Source: an uncultured Clostridia bacterium (GTDB taxonomy: Bacteria; Bacillota; Clostridia; TANB77; CAG-508). Taken from it: a stretch of DNA of 64,000 nt. A program made the position numbers and the translations under genes. This document shows positions 44,098 through 54,566 of the stretch, in pieces. Position 1 is the stretch's first letter; every line of letters starts with the position of its first letter. The stretch spans positions 41,145 through 105,144 of the forward strand of contig CANRAY010000003.1 of assembly GCA_947628735.1 (NCBI GenBank), read 5' to 3'. The notes under the pieces were generated by a model, which did no database searches, was not told where the DNA came from, and saw only the letters and a list, made by a program, of their open reading frames with translations.

Positions 44098-45246
44098 ATG
44101 GCTGAAAAAAAAGAAGAAATAGAGAAAAAACCAACTACAGCACGAAAGAAAAAAAGTACTACAACTGCTAAAACAACAACTAAAAAGGCAGCAACAAAAA
44201 AAACAACAACTAAAACAACAACCCAAAAGACAGATAAAGCAAATGATGAGATCAAAAAAGTAAAAAAGGCAGAAAAAAAAGTTGCAGAAACTGTAGAAGC
44301 AGAAGAAGTAAAAGTACCTAAAAAAAGAGGAAGAAAACCTAAATCAGAAACATTAAAAAAAGAAAATGAAGTAAAAGAAGAAAAGGTTGTAGATACTAGA
44401 ATTGCAGAAATAGCAGAAAAAATACAAGAAACACCTATTGAAAAACCTAAAAAAGGTAAAAGATTAAAAGAAGAAACTCCAGCAGAAGAAGTAGCAAGGC
44501 TAGAAAAAGTTGCAGAAAAATTAATAAAAGAAGCAAAAGGAAAGAATAAAGAAGAAGTAAAAGAAGAAAAAGAAACAAAAAATAATAAAAAAGATCAAGA
44601 AAAAATAGAAATACAAGAAAAAGCCAATAAAAATGAAGAAAAAAAATCAAAATTAATTAGAGTAAAACATAGCAATAAAGTAGAATCAGATAAAGAAATA
44701 GCCTCAACAATTATAGAGGAACAAGAAGAAGTAGTAGACGAAAAAGCAGAAAATAAAAAAGAAATTGGTATCAAAATTGAAGATATCAAAAAAACAATAA
44801 AAAACAAAAAGAAACTTCCAGAAGAAGAAAAGAAACAAATTAATAAAGCTTTAATAGGAAATATCATTATGGCAATTGTTGTCATTACATATTTTTTATT
44901 CTTAAATCTAGGAAAATTAAATATGAAAAACGATATATTTTTAACAGATTTAAAAGTATTTAGTATTTGTATTTTATTAATTGCAATTATATTACTAGAA
45001 GCTGCTTATCGAAAAGACAAAGGAAATTTAGCAATACACGGAATAGAAATGATTGCAACATCTCTTATTACAGTAGGATTAATCTATGTAGATATCATGT
45101 ATTCATCAATATTTCTAGAAATTACAGCAATAATATCAGCCATTGTAACAGTTTATTATATTATAAAAACAATTATTATATATATTAAAAAAAGAGAAGC
45201 ATTTTATCGCAAAGATATTGAAGAAATATTAAAAGAAGAGGAATAA
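44098..45246 (+). CDS. Lys-rich low-complexity N-terminus + C-terminal TM segments, hypothetical
   Basis: TTARKKKSTTTAKTTTKKAATKKTTTKTTTQK; hydrophobic C-terminal half. Confidence 0.65.
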   Translation: MAEKKEEIEKKPTTARKKKSTTTAKTTTKKAATKKTTTKTTTQKTDKANDEIKKVKKAEKKVAETVEAEEVKVPKKRGRKPKSETLKKENEVKEEKVVDTRIAEIAEKIQETPIEKPKKGKRLKEETPAEEVARLEKVAEKLIKEAKGKNKEEVKEEKETKNNKKDQEKIEIQEKANKNEEKKSKLIRVKHSNKVESDKEIASTIIEEQEEVVDEKAENKKEIGIKIEDIKKTIKNKKKLPEEEKKQINKALIGNIIMAIVVITYFLFLNLGKLNMKNDIFLTDLKVFSICILLIAIILLEAAYRKDKGNLAIHGIEMIATSLITVGLIYVDIMYSSIFLEITAIISAIVTVYYIIKTIIIYIKKREAFYRKDIEEILKEEE

Positions 45247-45249
45247 TTT

Positions 45250-46125
45250 ATGAATAGTATGACAGGCTTTGGAAGAGCCAAGCTAGAAATCGACACAAGA
45301 GAATATATAGTAGAAATGAAATCTGTAAATCACAAATACAGCGATGTTGCAATAAAAGCACCTAGAAATTTATTATATTTAGAAGATAAAATTAGAAAAA
45401 CAGTATTAAATAAAGTAAATCGTGGAAAAATAGATATATATATTACATATGCTAATTATGGAATAGAAGGAAAAAATGTTGTTATAAATAAAGAACTTGC
45501 AAAAGCATATATAACAGAATTAAAAGAATTAGCAGAAGAAGCAGACATTGATGGAAAAATACGTGTTACAGAAATATCAAAAATGCCAGATGTATTAAAT
45601 GTAAAAGAATCAGATGAAAATGAGGATATGCAATGGCAAGAATTGTCACAATGTTTAGAAATGGCATTAGAGAACTTTATGCAAATGAGATATAATGAAG
45701 GAGAAAAAATAAAACAAGATTTAGAAGAAAGATTAAATAAAGTGGAACAAAATGTTGAGAAAATATGCACACTTTCTACTGGACTTGTGGAAGATTATAT
45801 AGTAAAATTAGAACAACGTGTAAAAGAATTATTAAAAACAGATGTTGTAGATCAATCAAGACTAGCACAAGAAATTGTTATCTATTCAGATAAATGTTCA
45901 ATTGAAGAAGAAGTGACAAGATTAAAAAGTCATATTGCACAATTTAGAAAAATAATGCAAGACGATAAACCAATTGGAAAAAAGATGGATTTCTTAATGC
46001 AAGAAATGAATCGAGAAACAAATACAATTGGTTCTAAATCAGTAAACCTAGACATAACGAATTTAGTTGTAGAAATAAAAACAATTTTAGAAGACATAAG
46101 AGAACAAATTCAAAATATAGAATAG
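45250..46125 (+). CDS. YicC family protein
   Basis: [54 protein letters not shown]. Confidence 0.95.
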   Translation: MNSMTGFGRAKLEIDTREYIVEMKSVNHKYSDVAIKAPRNLLYLEDKIRKTVLNKVNRGKIDIYITYANYGIEGKNVVINKELAKAYITELKELAEEADIDGKIRVTEISKMPDVLNVKESDENEDMQWQELSQCLEMALENFMQMRYNEGEKIKQDLEERLNKVEQNVEKICTLSTGLVEDYIVKLEQRVKELLKTDVVDQSRLAQEIVIYSDKCSIEEEVTRLKSHIAQFRKIMQDDKPIGKKMDFLMQEMNRETNTIGSKSVNLDITNLVVEIKTILEDIREQIQNIE

Positions 46126-46142
46126 GAAAGGGGAGCAAAAAC

Positions 46143-46415
46143 ATGCAACTGATTAATATTGGATTCGGAAATATTGTTTCAGCAAATAGAATAATTGCAA
46201 TTGTTAGTCCAGAATCAGCACCCATAAAAAGAATTGTACAAGAAGCAAAAGATGATGGTATGGCAGTAGATGCCACATATGGAAGAAGAACAAGAGCTGT
46301 TATTATTATGGACTCAGGACATGTTGTACTTTCAGCAGTTCAACCAGAAACAGTAGCAGGAAGATTAGATAAAGATGAAAACACAAATATTGTCACAAAT
46401 GGAGAGGAAGAATAA
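46143..46415 (+). CDS. DUF370/RemA-like regulatory protein
   Basis: [72 protein letters not shown]. Confidence 0.95.
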   Translation: MQLINIGFGNIVSANRIIAIVSPESAPIKRIVQEAKDDGMAVDATYGRRTRAVIIMDSGHVVLSAVQPETVAGRLDKDENTNIVTNGEEE

Positions 46416-46438
46416 AAAAGAAGAGAGGTAATTTAAAA

Positions 46439-46687
46439 ATGATGGTAAAACCAACCGTAAAGGAATTATTAAAAAAAGTAGATAACAGATTTCAATTAGT
46501 TACCATTACTGCAAAAAGAGCAAGACAAATTGCAGATGGAGATGAAGTATTAATTAATACAAAAGAAGAAGCACCAGTAACAATTGCAGCAGAAGAAATT
46601 GCAGCAGGAAAAGTGCAAGAAAAAGTAGAGGAAGAAGAGCAAACAGAAGAATCTACAGACGAAAATGAAGAAACTCAAGAAAAATAA
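46439..46687 (+). CDS. rpoZ: RNA polymerase omega subunit
   Basis: VKELLKKVDNRFQLVTITAKRARQIADG. Confidence 0.88.
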   Translation: MMVKPTVKELLKKVDNRFQLVTITAKRARQIADGDEVLINTKEEAPVTIAAEEIAAGKVQEKVEEEEQTEESTDENEETQEK

Positions 46688-46694
46688 ATTACAA

Positions 46695-46725
46695 TAAAAA
46701 GCGACTTTTATGTCGCTTTATTTGT
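46695..46725 (+). terminator. Rho-independent terminator
   Basis: AAAAAGCGACTTTTATGTCGCTTTATTT. Confidence 0.7.
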
Positions 46726-46755
46726 ATAGTTTAATATTATGAAAAGGGGATAGAA

Positions 46756-47316
46756 ATGAAAAAACATATTATCACAATTACAGGAGATCATGCAAGTGGT
46801 CAAGGAACATTATCAAATTTATTAAAAGAAAAATTAAACTATGAGATATATAGAAATGGACAATATGTGAGAAAACTAGCACAAGAAAAAGGAATGACAA
46901 TAGTAGAATTTCAAGAATATTTAAATACACATCCAGATTTGGATCGTGAAATTGAAAAAAGTGCAACTAAATATGCAGAAGAACATGACAATTTAATTAT
47001 TGATGCAAAATTAGGATGGTATGCAGTACCAGATTCTTTTAAAGTATACTTAAAAGTAAATATAGATATTGCTGTAAAAAGAGCATATGAAGACGAAAAC
47101 AGAAAAAACACAGAACCATTTGAAAATATAAAACAAGCAAAAGAAGCTATTATATATCGTCACCAAGAAGAAACAAAAAGATGGCAAGAAGAATATGGAA
47201 TTAATAGAGATGATATGAACAATTACGATTTAGTAATAGATACCAGTAACTTAACACCAACTGAAGTTTGTGATAAAGTTTTAATGGAATACGAAAAATG
47301 GTTAGAAATGAATTAA
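46756..47316 (+). CDS. cytidylate kinase-like / AAA nucleoside monophosphate kinase
   Basis: IITITGDHASGQGTLSNLLKEKLNYEIYRNGQYVRKLAQEKGMT; (D/Y)RHQEE motif. Confidence 0.75.
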   Translation: MKKHIITITGDHASGQGTLSNLLKEKLNYEIYRNGQYVRKLAQEKGMTIVEFQEYLNTHPDLDREIEKSATKYAEEHDNLIIDAKLGWYAVPDSFKVYLKVNIDIAVKRAYEDENRKNTEPFENIKQAKEAIIYRHQEETKRWQEEYGINRDDMNNYDLVIDTSNLTPTEVCDKVLMEYEKWLEMN

Positions 47317-47330
47317 AATAAGGAGAAAAA

Positions 47331-49577
47331 ATGATAGCAGAAGTCATTATTCAAAGTAATGTAAAAAATTTAAACAGAATATTTGACTATCAAATACCAA
47401 ATGATTTAGAAAATCAAGTTAAAGTTGGTAGTAGAGTTTTTGTACCATTTGGAAGAATGAAAACATTAGAAAATGGCTTCGTCATTGGAATAAAAGAAAC
47501 ATCAGAATATGAAACAAAAGAAATTGCTAGTGTACAAGATGAAAGCATTCTATCAGAAGAAAGAATTGAACTAGCAAAATGGATGTCAAAAAGATATTTT
47601 TGTAATATATCAGACTGCTTAAAATTGATGTTACCACCTGGAACAAGTAATAAAGAAATAACAAAACGAGTAAAAGAAAAAAATATCAATTTTGTTACAC
47701 TAAAAAAAGAAATTGATGAAATAGAATATGATATAGAAATTGGAAAAATAAAATCAGATAAACAAATTAGAACACTACAATTTATTATAGAAAATGGTGA
47801 CGTATTAGTTTCAGAACTAGAAATGTTTGCAGATACCTCAAGAGCAGTTGTTAATACTTTATGCAAAAATGGATATTTAGAAATGATAGAAAAACAAGTA
47901 GAAAGAGATCCATTTGAAGGTAAAGATATTGTAAAAACAGAAAAACTAGAATTAAATTCAGAACAACAAAAAGCATATAATGAAATTGCTAATAGTATGG
48001 ATGATATGCTTTTTTCAGAGTTCTTAATTTATGGTATTACAGGATCAGGAAAAACAGAAATTTATTTGCAACTAATAGAAAAGACACTACAAGAAGGAAA
48101 ATCAAGTATTTTATTAGTACCAGAGATATCTTTAACACCACAAACAGTAAATAGATTTATTGCAAGATTTGGAAAAGAAAAAATAGCAGTATTACATAGC
48201 AAATTATCTGTGGGAGAAAGATATGATCAATGGCAGAAAATAAAAAGAGGACAAGCACAAATCATAATAGGAGCAAGATCAGCCATTTTTGCTCCTGTAG
48301 AAAATATAGGACTAATTATTATAGACGAAGAACATGATAGCTCATATAAATCAGAAACAGCACCACGTTATGAAGCAAAAGAAATTGCAAGATATATAGC
48401 AAAAGAAAAGAATATTCCTCTTGTACTAGGAAGTGCTACACCGGATTTAGAAACAATGCATAGAGCAGAGCAAGAAGAAATTATGTTATTGAAATTAACT
48501 CAAAGAGCTAATAGTGCATCTATACCAAAAACAGAAATTGTAGATTTAAGAGAAGAATTAGCACATGGAAATAAATCTATGATTAGTCAAAAATTATATC
48601 AAGCAATTCAAGAAAATCTTAAAAACAAAAAGCAAACTATTTTATTCCTAAATAGAAGAGGATATTCAACCTTTATAATGTGCAGAGAATGTGGATATAC
48701 AGCAAAATGCAAAAATTGTAATATTAATTTAACATATCATTCAAATAAAAATAAATTAAAATGTCATTATTGTGGATATGAAATGCCAATATTAAAGAAA
48801 TGTCCTGAGTGTGGAAGTGAGCAAATACGCTATTTTGGAACAGGAACACAAAAGTTAGAAGCTGAAATTCATAAACTATTTCCAGAAGCAAGTACTATAA
48901 GATTAGATGTAGACACAGTATCAAAGAAAAATTCACATGAACAAATATTAGACAAATTTCAAACAGAAAACATAGATATTTTAATAGGAACACAAATGGT
49001 AGTAAAAGGACATCATTTTCCAAATGTAACACTAGTAGGAGTAATAGCAGCAGATGGAAGTTTAAATATAGATGACTTCAGAGCAAACGAAAAAACATTT
49101 CAAATATTAACACAAGTAGCTGGAAGAGCAGGAAGAGGAAAAGAAGCAGGAAGAGTAATAATTCAAACATATAATCCAGACAATTTTGCAATAGAGTGTA
49201 GCAAAAATCAAGAAGCGGATTTATTTTATCAAACAGAGATGAGCTTAAGAAAACAGTTGAAATATCCACCATTTTGCGATATAATACTAATTGGCATTAC
49301 GTCAAATAATGAAAAAGAAGTAATAGAAATATCTCAAAAATTACATCAATATATGAAAAAGAAATTAATAGAAGAAAAATTAGGAATTATACTATATTCT
49401 CCAGTACCAGCACCAATAGATAAAATTAAGAATAAATATAGATGGAGAATAATAATTAAATGCAAATTTGACAATAATATAATGGAAACAATACATCAAA
49501 TGCTAAAAGAATATGAAAAAATGAAAAAAAGCAATACAAGAGTAATTGTAGACTTAAATCCTAATAATATGATGTAA
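47331..49577 (+). CDS. priA: primosomal protein N' (replication restart helicase PriA)
   Basis: LIYGITGSGKTEIYL; IIDEEHDSSYK; C4 zinc motifs CRECGYTAKCKNC, CHYCGYEMPILKKCPECG. Confidence 0.97.
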   Translation: MIAEVIIQSNVKNLNRIFDYQIPNDLENQVKVGSRVFVPFGRMKTLENGFVIGIKETSEYETKEIASVQDESILSEERIELAKWMSKRYFCNISDCLKLMLPPGTSNKEITKRVKEKNINFVTLKKEIDEIEYDIEIGKIKSDKQIRTLQFIIENGDVLVSELEMFADTSRAVVNTLCKNGYLEMIEKQVERDPFEGKDIVKTEKLELNSEQQKAYNEIANSMDDMLFSEFLIYGITGSGKTEIYLQLIEKTLQEGKSSILLVPEISLTPQTVNRFIARFGKEKIAVLHSKLSVGERYDQWQKIKRGQAQIIIGARSAIFAPVENIGLIIIDEEHDSSYKSETAPRYEAKEIARYIAKEKNIPLVLGSATPDLETMHRAEQEEIMLLKLTQRANSASIPKTEIVDLREELAHGNKSMISQKLYQAIQENLKNKKQTILFLNRRGYSTFIMCRECGYTAKCKNCNINLTYHSNKNKLKCHYCGYEMPILKKCPECGSEQIRYFGTGTQKLEAEIHKLFPEASTIRLDVDTVSKKNSHEQILDKFQTENIDILIGTQMVVKGHHFPNVTLVGVIAADGSLNIDDFRANEKTFQILTQVAGRAGRGKEAGRVIIQTYNPDNFAIECSKNQEADLFYQTEMSLRKQLKYPPFCDIILIGITSNNEKEVIEISQKLHQYMKKKLIEEKLGIILYSPVPAPIDKIKNKYRWRIIIKCKFDNNIMETIHQMLKEYEKMKKSNTRVIVDLNPNNMM

Positions 49578-49597
49578 AATAAAAGGAGGAAAGAAAA

Positions 49598-50077
49598 GTG
49601 GCAGTCAGAACAATTCGAGAAGACGGAGATGAAATACTAAGAAAAAAATCAAGAGAAGTAGAAATCATAGATGAAAAAATAAAAGAACTAATAGATGATA
49701 TGATAGAAACAATGCATAAGGCAAATGGAGTTGGCTTATCGGCTGTTCAAGTAGGAATATTAAAAAGAATAGTAGTTATTGATTTATATGACGATAAAGG
49801 ACCAATCAAATTAATAAATCCAGTAATTACAAAAACCAAAGGAGAACAAGAAGTAGAAGAAGGATGCTTAAGTTTTCCAAATCAATATGGAAGAATTGTA
49901 AGACCAGCAGAAGTAACAGTAGAAGCATTAAATGAAAATGGAGAAAAAATAAAAATAAAAGCAAAAGGATTATTAGCACAAGCAATATGCCACGAATTAG
50001 ATCACTTAGAAGGAATTTTATTCGTTGATAACATCATTCCTGGTACATTACATTATGTAGAACCAGACGAAAAATAG
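49598..50077 (+). CDS. def: peptide deformylase
   Basis: GVGLSAVQVG; EGCLSFPNQYG; ICHELDHLEGILF. Confidence 0.95.
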   Translation: MAVRTIREDGDEILRKKSREVEIIDEKIKELIDDMIETMHKANGVGLSAVQVGILKRIVVIDLYDDKGPIKLINPVITKTKGEQEVEEGCLSFPNQYGRIVRPAEVTVEALNENGEKIKIKAKGLLAQAICHELDHLEGILFVDNIIPGTLHYVEPDEK

Positions 50078-50094
50078 TGACAAAAGGAGAAAAA

Positions 50095-51078
50095 ATGAGA
50101 ATTGTTTTTATGGGAACACCAGATTTCGCAAAGGAATCATTAGAACAAATTTATAAAGCAGGACATGAAATTGTAGGAGTAGTAACAAACATAGATAAAC
50201 CACAAGGAAGAGGAATGAAACTATCAGCTTCACCTGTAAAAGAATTTGCTGTAGAAAAAAATTTAAAAGTATTACAACCAGAAAAAGTAAGAAATAACAA
50301 TGAATTTATTGAAACAATTAAAAATTTAAAACCAGAAGTAATTTGTGTTGTTGCTTATGGAAAAATATTACCAAAAGAACTTTTAGATATTCCAAAATTA
50401 GGATGCATCAATGTACATGGATCATTACTTCCCAAATATAGAGGAGCAGCACCAATACAATGGGCTGTATTAAATGGAGACAAAATAACTGGAATAACAA
50501 CAATGTACATGGATGCAGGTATGGATACAGGAGATATGATTCTAAAAGAAGAAGTAGAAATAGGAGAAAATGAAACAACAGGAGAATTATGGACAAAACT
50601 TTCCAAAATAGGAGGAAAATTATTAGTGAAAACATTACAAATGATAGAGGACGGAAATGCACCAAGAGAAAAACAATCAGATGAATTTACATTAGCACCA
50701 ATGCTAAAAAAAGAAATGGCAAAAATAGATTGGGAAAATCAAACAGCTGAACAAATAAAAAACTTAGTAAGAGGATTAAATCCAATTATGGGAGCATATA
50801 GTTATTTAAATAATAAAAAAATAAAATTTTGGAATGTTAGAAAAATAAGTGATTCAGAAGTAATACAAGAATTTCCAGAGTTAGAGGAATATGCATATAA
50901 ATTAGATGAAGTAATTCCAGGAACAATACTATTCTCAGATGAAAGAAAAGGACTATATGTAAAAGCAAAAGAAGGAACAATAAAGATATTAGAAGTACAA
51001 GCAGAAAATTCAAAAAGAATGAATATATCAGATTTTCTAAGAGGAAATCGAGTAGAAGCGGGAACAGTATTAGAATAG
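50095..51078 (+). CDS. fmt: methionyl-tRNA formyltransferase
   Basis: MRIVFMGTPDFAKESLEQI; NVHGSLLPKYRGAAPIQWAVLNGD; SD AAAAGGAG before ATG 50095. Confidence 0.95.
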   Translation: MRIVFMGTPDFAKESLEQIYKAGHEIVGVVTNIDKPQGRGMKLSASPVKEFAVEKNLKVLQPEKVRNNNEFIETIKNLKPEVICVVAYGKILPKELLDIPKLGCINVHGSLLPKYRGAAPIQWAVLNGDKITGITTMYMDAGMDTGDMILKEEVEIGENETTGELWTKLSKIGGKLLVKTLQMIEDGNAPREKQSDEFTLAPMLKKEMAKIDWENQTAEQIKNLVRGLNPIMGAYSYLNNKKIKFWNVRKISDSEVIQEFPELEEYAYKLDEVIPGTILFSDERKGLYVKAKEGTIKILEVQAENSKRMNISDFLRGNRVEAGTVLE

Positions 51079-51165
51079 AAGTTTGAAAAGTATAAAAAAA
51101 TATGATATAATGAAGGATAGTAAGGCAGACAGCCTTGCAAAAATATAAAGAAAGAAGTGTAGAAA

Positions 51166-51393
51166 ATGTACGAACTGTTCCGGAGAATTTCAAGCAATTG
51201 CGAGAAAGAAAAAAAGATCGTCCATGTGTACATGGCAAATGGTTTCCAGATGAAGGGAACTGTTATCAAATGTGACGGCTATACGCTGATCATCAAAGAT
51301 CTGGACAAGAACGTGGCAAGGGTGATTTTCTTGAACCAAATTTCTACGGTGGACACCGAAATTTCCATGATCCCGGCTGAAAGCGACAACTAA
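51166..51393 (+). CDS. Hfq-family RNA chaperone-like protein with atypical codon usage and an in-frame CGG at 51181
   Basis: Sm-like VHVYMANGFQMKGTVIKCDGYTLIIKD and FLNQISTVDT; GC-rich codons (ctg, gtc, ggc, acg, atc). Confidence 0.75.
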   Translation: MYELFRRISSNCEKEKKIVHVYMANGFQMKGTVIKCDGYTLIIKDLDKNVARVIFLNQISTVDTEISMIPAESDN

Positions 51394-51440
51394 ACAACAC
51401 TTCGCACTCTATGGCAGGTAAGTAAGACCATTGAGTGCAC

Positions 51441-51498
51441 AAAAGAGCCCTCTGATTAAAACCACATGGTTTGAAATCAGCCTAAGGGCTCTTTTTTT
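51441..51498 (+). terminator. Rho-independent terminator
   Basis: AAAGAGCCCT...AGGGCTCTTTTTTT. Confidence 0.85.
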
Positions 51499-51596
51499 GC
51501 AAATTTTCAAAAAATAGTTGTAAAATATTAGATAAATTGATATACTAATAACATCTAAAAGAATAACTTATGAAATATATTTAGGAGGTAAGGAAT

Positions 51597-52037
51597 ATGG
51601 GAGAAAAGAAAGAAGTAAAAGAAACAAAAGAAGTAAAGGAAGAGAAAAGTGTAGAAGTAACATTAGAAAATACAAATATAAAGATAGCAGATGATGTTAT
51701 TGCAGTAATTGCTGGATCAGCAGCTTCAGAAGTACCTGGAGTAGCATCAATGGCAGGAGGATTTGCTGGAGGAATTTCAGAAGTATTTAGTGGAAAGAAA
51801 AATCTAGCAAAAGGAATTAAAGTAGAAGCAGGAGAAAAAGAAACAAAAATAGATGTTAATATAATAGTAGAATATGGAGTTAGAATTCCAGATGTAGCTT
51901 TTGAAATTCAAAATAAAGTAAAGAAAGCAGTAGAAAGTATGACAGGACTTAAAGTTGTTGAAGTAAATGTGCATATTCAAGGAGTTAATACAGACGTTGC
52001 AAATGATGATGCAACAAATTCATCAAATAAAGACTAA
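51597..52037 (+). CDS. Asp23/Gls24 family envelope stress protein
   Basis: IKIADDVIAVIAGSAASEVPGVASMAGGFAGGISEVF...DVNIIVEYGVRIPDVAFEIQNKVKKAVESMTGLKVVEVNVHIQGV. Confidence 0.95.
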   Translation: MGEKKEVKETKEVKEEKSVEVTLENTNIKIADDVIAVIAGSAASEVPGVASMAGGFAGGISEVFSGKKNLAKGIKVEAGEKETKIDVNIIVEYGVRIPDVAFEIQNKVKKAVESMTGLKVVEVNVHIQGVNTDVANDDATNSSNKD

Positions 52038-52040
52038 AAC

Positions 52041-52071
52041 AAAAAGGGGCATCAGAACATGCCCTTTTTAA
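52041..52071 (+). terminator. Rho-independent terminator
   Basis: AAAAAGGGGCATCAGAACATGCCCTTTTTAA. Confidence 0.75.
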
Positions 52072-52104
52072 TAGTTAAATAAAGAAGTAAGAAAGGAAAA
52101 AATA

Positions 52105-52662
52105 ATGAAATTAATTGAAAAAACCACACTTGTATTATTTTCAACAATAATGCTTGTTATATCTGTTATATTTTGCTTATTAATATTTGGATGGCTAGAT
52201 ATTGATTTAGCAGGAAAAATAGTACAAGGAATTTTAAATAATGAAGTATCATCAAATATTATATTAGGATTAAGTATTATATTTATTTTATTAGCAATTA
52301 GATGTATATTTTTTGATTCAAGCTCAAAAAAGCAGGAAGAAATGAAAAACGGAGTATTACTAAAAAATGCAGATGGACAACTTTTCATTACAAAACAAAC
52401 AATAGAAAATTTAGTAAATAATATTGTAAAAGGATTTGACAGTGCAGAAGAAATTCAAACAAGTGTTGAATTAGATAAAGACAGCAGAGTTAGTGTGCTT
52501 GTAAATATAACAGTAGGAGAAAATGCTGTTATTAAAGAGCTATCAACAAATTTACAAACAAAGATAAAGGAAGTTGTAAAAAAATCAACAGATTTAGAAG
52601 TAAAAGAAGTTAACATAAAAGTAAAAAATGTGGAATCAGCAAAGCAAAACGTCCAAGAGTAG
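52105..52662 (+). CDS. amaP: alkaline shock response membrane anchor protein AmaP-like
   Basis: two N-terminal TM + Asp23-like half; adjacent to asp23 and DUF2273. Confidence 0.88.
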   Translation: MKLIEKTTLVLFSTIMLVISVIFCLLIFGWLDIDLAGKIVQGILNNEVSSNIILGLSIIFILLAIRCIFFDSSSKKQEEMKNGVLLKNADGQLFITKQTIENLVNNIVKGFDSAEEIQTSVELDKDSRVSVLVNITVGENAVIKELSTNLQTKIKEVVKKSTDLEVKEVNIKVKNVESAKQNVQE

Positions 52663-52679
52663 AAAGGAATCATATTTTA

Positions 52680-52882
52680 TGGAAGAATTTAAAAAGTTTA
52701 TGTCTGAATATGGTGGTATTGTTATAGGAATTTTAGTTGCAATTGTAATATTATGTACGCAATTATACAGGCTAATTATTGGACTTATTTTAATTGCTAT
52801 ATGTGCATATGCAGGATATTACATTCAACATAATAAATCAGATGTAAAAGAAAAATTAAAGAATTTTATTGATAAACTATAA
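52680..52882 (+). CDS. DUF2273 small membrane protein
   Basis: MEEFKKFMSEYGGIVIGILVAIVILCTQLYRLIIGLILIAICAYAGYYI. Confidence 0.85.
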
Positions 52883-52922
52883 TAAATTAAAGCAAATAGA
52901 AGGGGAAAGGAAAAATAGCACT

Positions 52923-53363
52923 ATGAACAGATCAGAAACAAGAAGGACAGCTTTTGAATTAATTTACAGTCTAGAAATACAAAAAGCAAAACCAGAAGAA
53001 TATAGCGAACAAATTAATTTGTTCCTAGAAAATAACGACATTACAGAGCAAAAGGTAAAAGATTACATAGAGGACACAGTATATGGAATCGAACAAAATA
53101 AAACCGAAATTCTTAATATTATAAATCAAGAATTATCTGAAAAATGGGAACTAAATAGATTATCAAAAGTAAGTTTAGTAATACTTAAATTAGCAACATA
53201 TGAACTAATATACAAAAAAACACCAATTCCATATAAAGTAGTGGTAAATGAAGCTGTTGAACTTGCAAAAACATTTGGAGATGACAATGCACCTTCCTTT
53301 GTAAATGGAATTTTAGCAAGTATCATAAAAAATAACCATATTGAAGGAGACACAAAAGAATAA
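52923..53363 (+). CDS. nusB: transcription antitermination factor NusB
   Basis: MNRSETRRTAFELIYSLE; ELIYKKTPIPYKVVVNEAVELAKTFGDDNAPSFVNGIL. Confidence 0.95.
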   Translation: MNRSETRRTAFELIYSLEIQKAKPEEYSEQINLFLENNDITEQKVKDYIEDTVYGIEQNKTEILNIINQELSEKWELNRLSKVSLVILKLATYELIYKKTPIPYKVVVNEAVELAKTFGDDNAPSFVNGILASIIKNNHIEGDTKE

Positions 53364-54554
53364 ATGAAATATGAGGCAATTAGCGTAAGTGAGTTAAATC
53401 AATATATAAAAAATAAAATAGCAGACGATGAAATGTTAAACAATGTTTTGGTTAAAGGAGAAATATCAAATTTCAAACATCATTACACAGGACATTTATA
53501 CTTCACATTAAAAGATGAAAACTCTTTAATTAAATGTATTATGTTCAAAACATATACACCACATCTCGATTTTACACCAAGAGATGGAATGAAAGTAATG
53601 GTATTTGGAACTGTTTCTGTTTTTGAAAGAGATGGCGTATATCAAATTTATTGTAAAGCAATGCAAGAAGACGGAATGGGAAGTCTATATACAGCTTATG
53701 AAGAACTAAAAAATAAACTAGAAAAAGAAGGCCTATTTGATCAAGCACATAAAAAAACAATTCCACAAATGCCTAAATGCATTGGAGTATTAACCTCAAA
53801 TACTGGATCAGTAATTCGAGATATTATTAATGTATCAACAAGAAGAAATCCTAATGTATACATAAAACTATTACCAGTGCCAGTACAAGGAGAAGGAGCA
53901 GCAGAAAAAATTGCATCAGCTATACAAACTATGAACGAAAAAAAATTAGCAGATGTAATTATTTTAGCAAGAGGAGGAGGATCTTTAGAAGATCTATGGC
54001 CATTCAATGAAGAAATAGTAGCAAGAGCAATATACAAATCAGATTTACCAGTCATTTCAGCAGTAGGACATGAAACAGACTTTACCATATCAGACTTTGT
54101 AGCAGATTTAAGAGCACCAACACCATCAGCGGCTGCTGAACTTGCTGTGCCTAATATTCGAGATGTTTTATTACAACTTGAAACATATAATAATAGATAT
54201 AAATTAGCATTAAGAAAAAAAGTAGAATTAATGAGATTACAATATGAAAAATGCATGAACAGTAGAGTTTTCAAAGAACCTCTACAAAAAATTAATGAAC
54301 AATATATGCTAATAGATATAAAAATAAAAGAAATGCAAAACAATGTAACAAAAATATATCAAAATAAAAAAATGTATTGTATGAAATTAATTTCAACATT
54401 AGATGCAATGAGTCCATTAAAGACATTAGCAAGAGGATATTCAATTACACAAACAAAAGAAAACAATGTCATAAAATCAATAAAAGAAATAAAAAAAGAC
54501 GATGAAATAAAAATTCGTTTCTATGACGGAGAAACAAAAGCAAAAATTATATAA
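53364..54554 (+). CDS. xseA: exodeoxyribonuclease VII large subunit
   Basis: SVSELNQYIKN; GEISNFKHHYTGHLYFTLKDE; ARGGGSLEDLWPFNEE; ISAVGHETDFTI. Confidence 0.97.
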   Translation: MKYEAISVSELNQYIKNKIADDEMLNNVLVKGEISNFKHHYTGHLYFTLKDENSLIKCIMFKTYTPHLDFTPRDGMKVMVFGTVSVFERDGVYQIYCKAMQEDGMGSLYTAYEELKNKLEKEGLFDQAHKKTIPQMPKCIGVLTSNTGSVIRDIINVSTRRNPNVYIKLLPVPVQGEGAAEKIASAIQTMNEKKLADVIILARGGGSLEDLWPFNEEIVARAIYKSDLPVISAVGHETDFTISDFVADLRAPTPSAAAELAVPNIRDVLLQLETYNNRYKLALRKKVELMRLQYEKCMNSRVFKEPLQKINEQYMLIDIKIKEMQNNVTKIYQNKKMYCMKLISTLDAMSPLKTLARGYSITQTKENNVIKSIKEIKKDDEIKIRFYDGETKAKII

Positions 54555-54566
54555 GGGGGAAATAAA

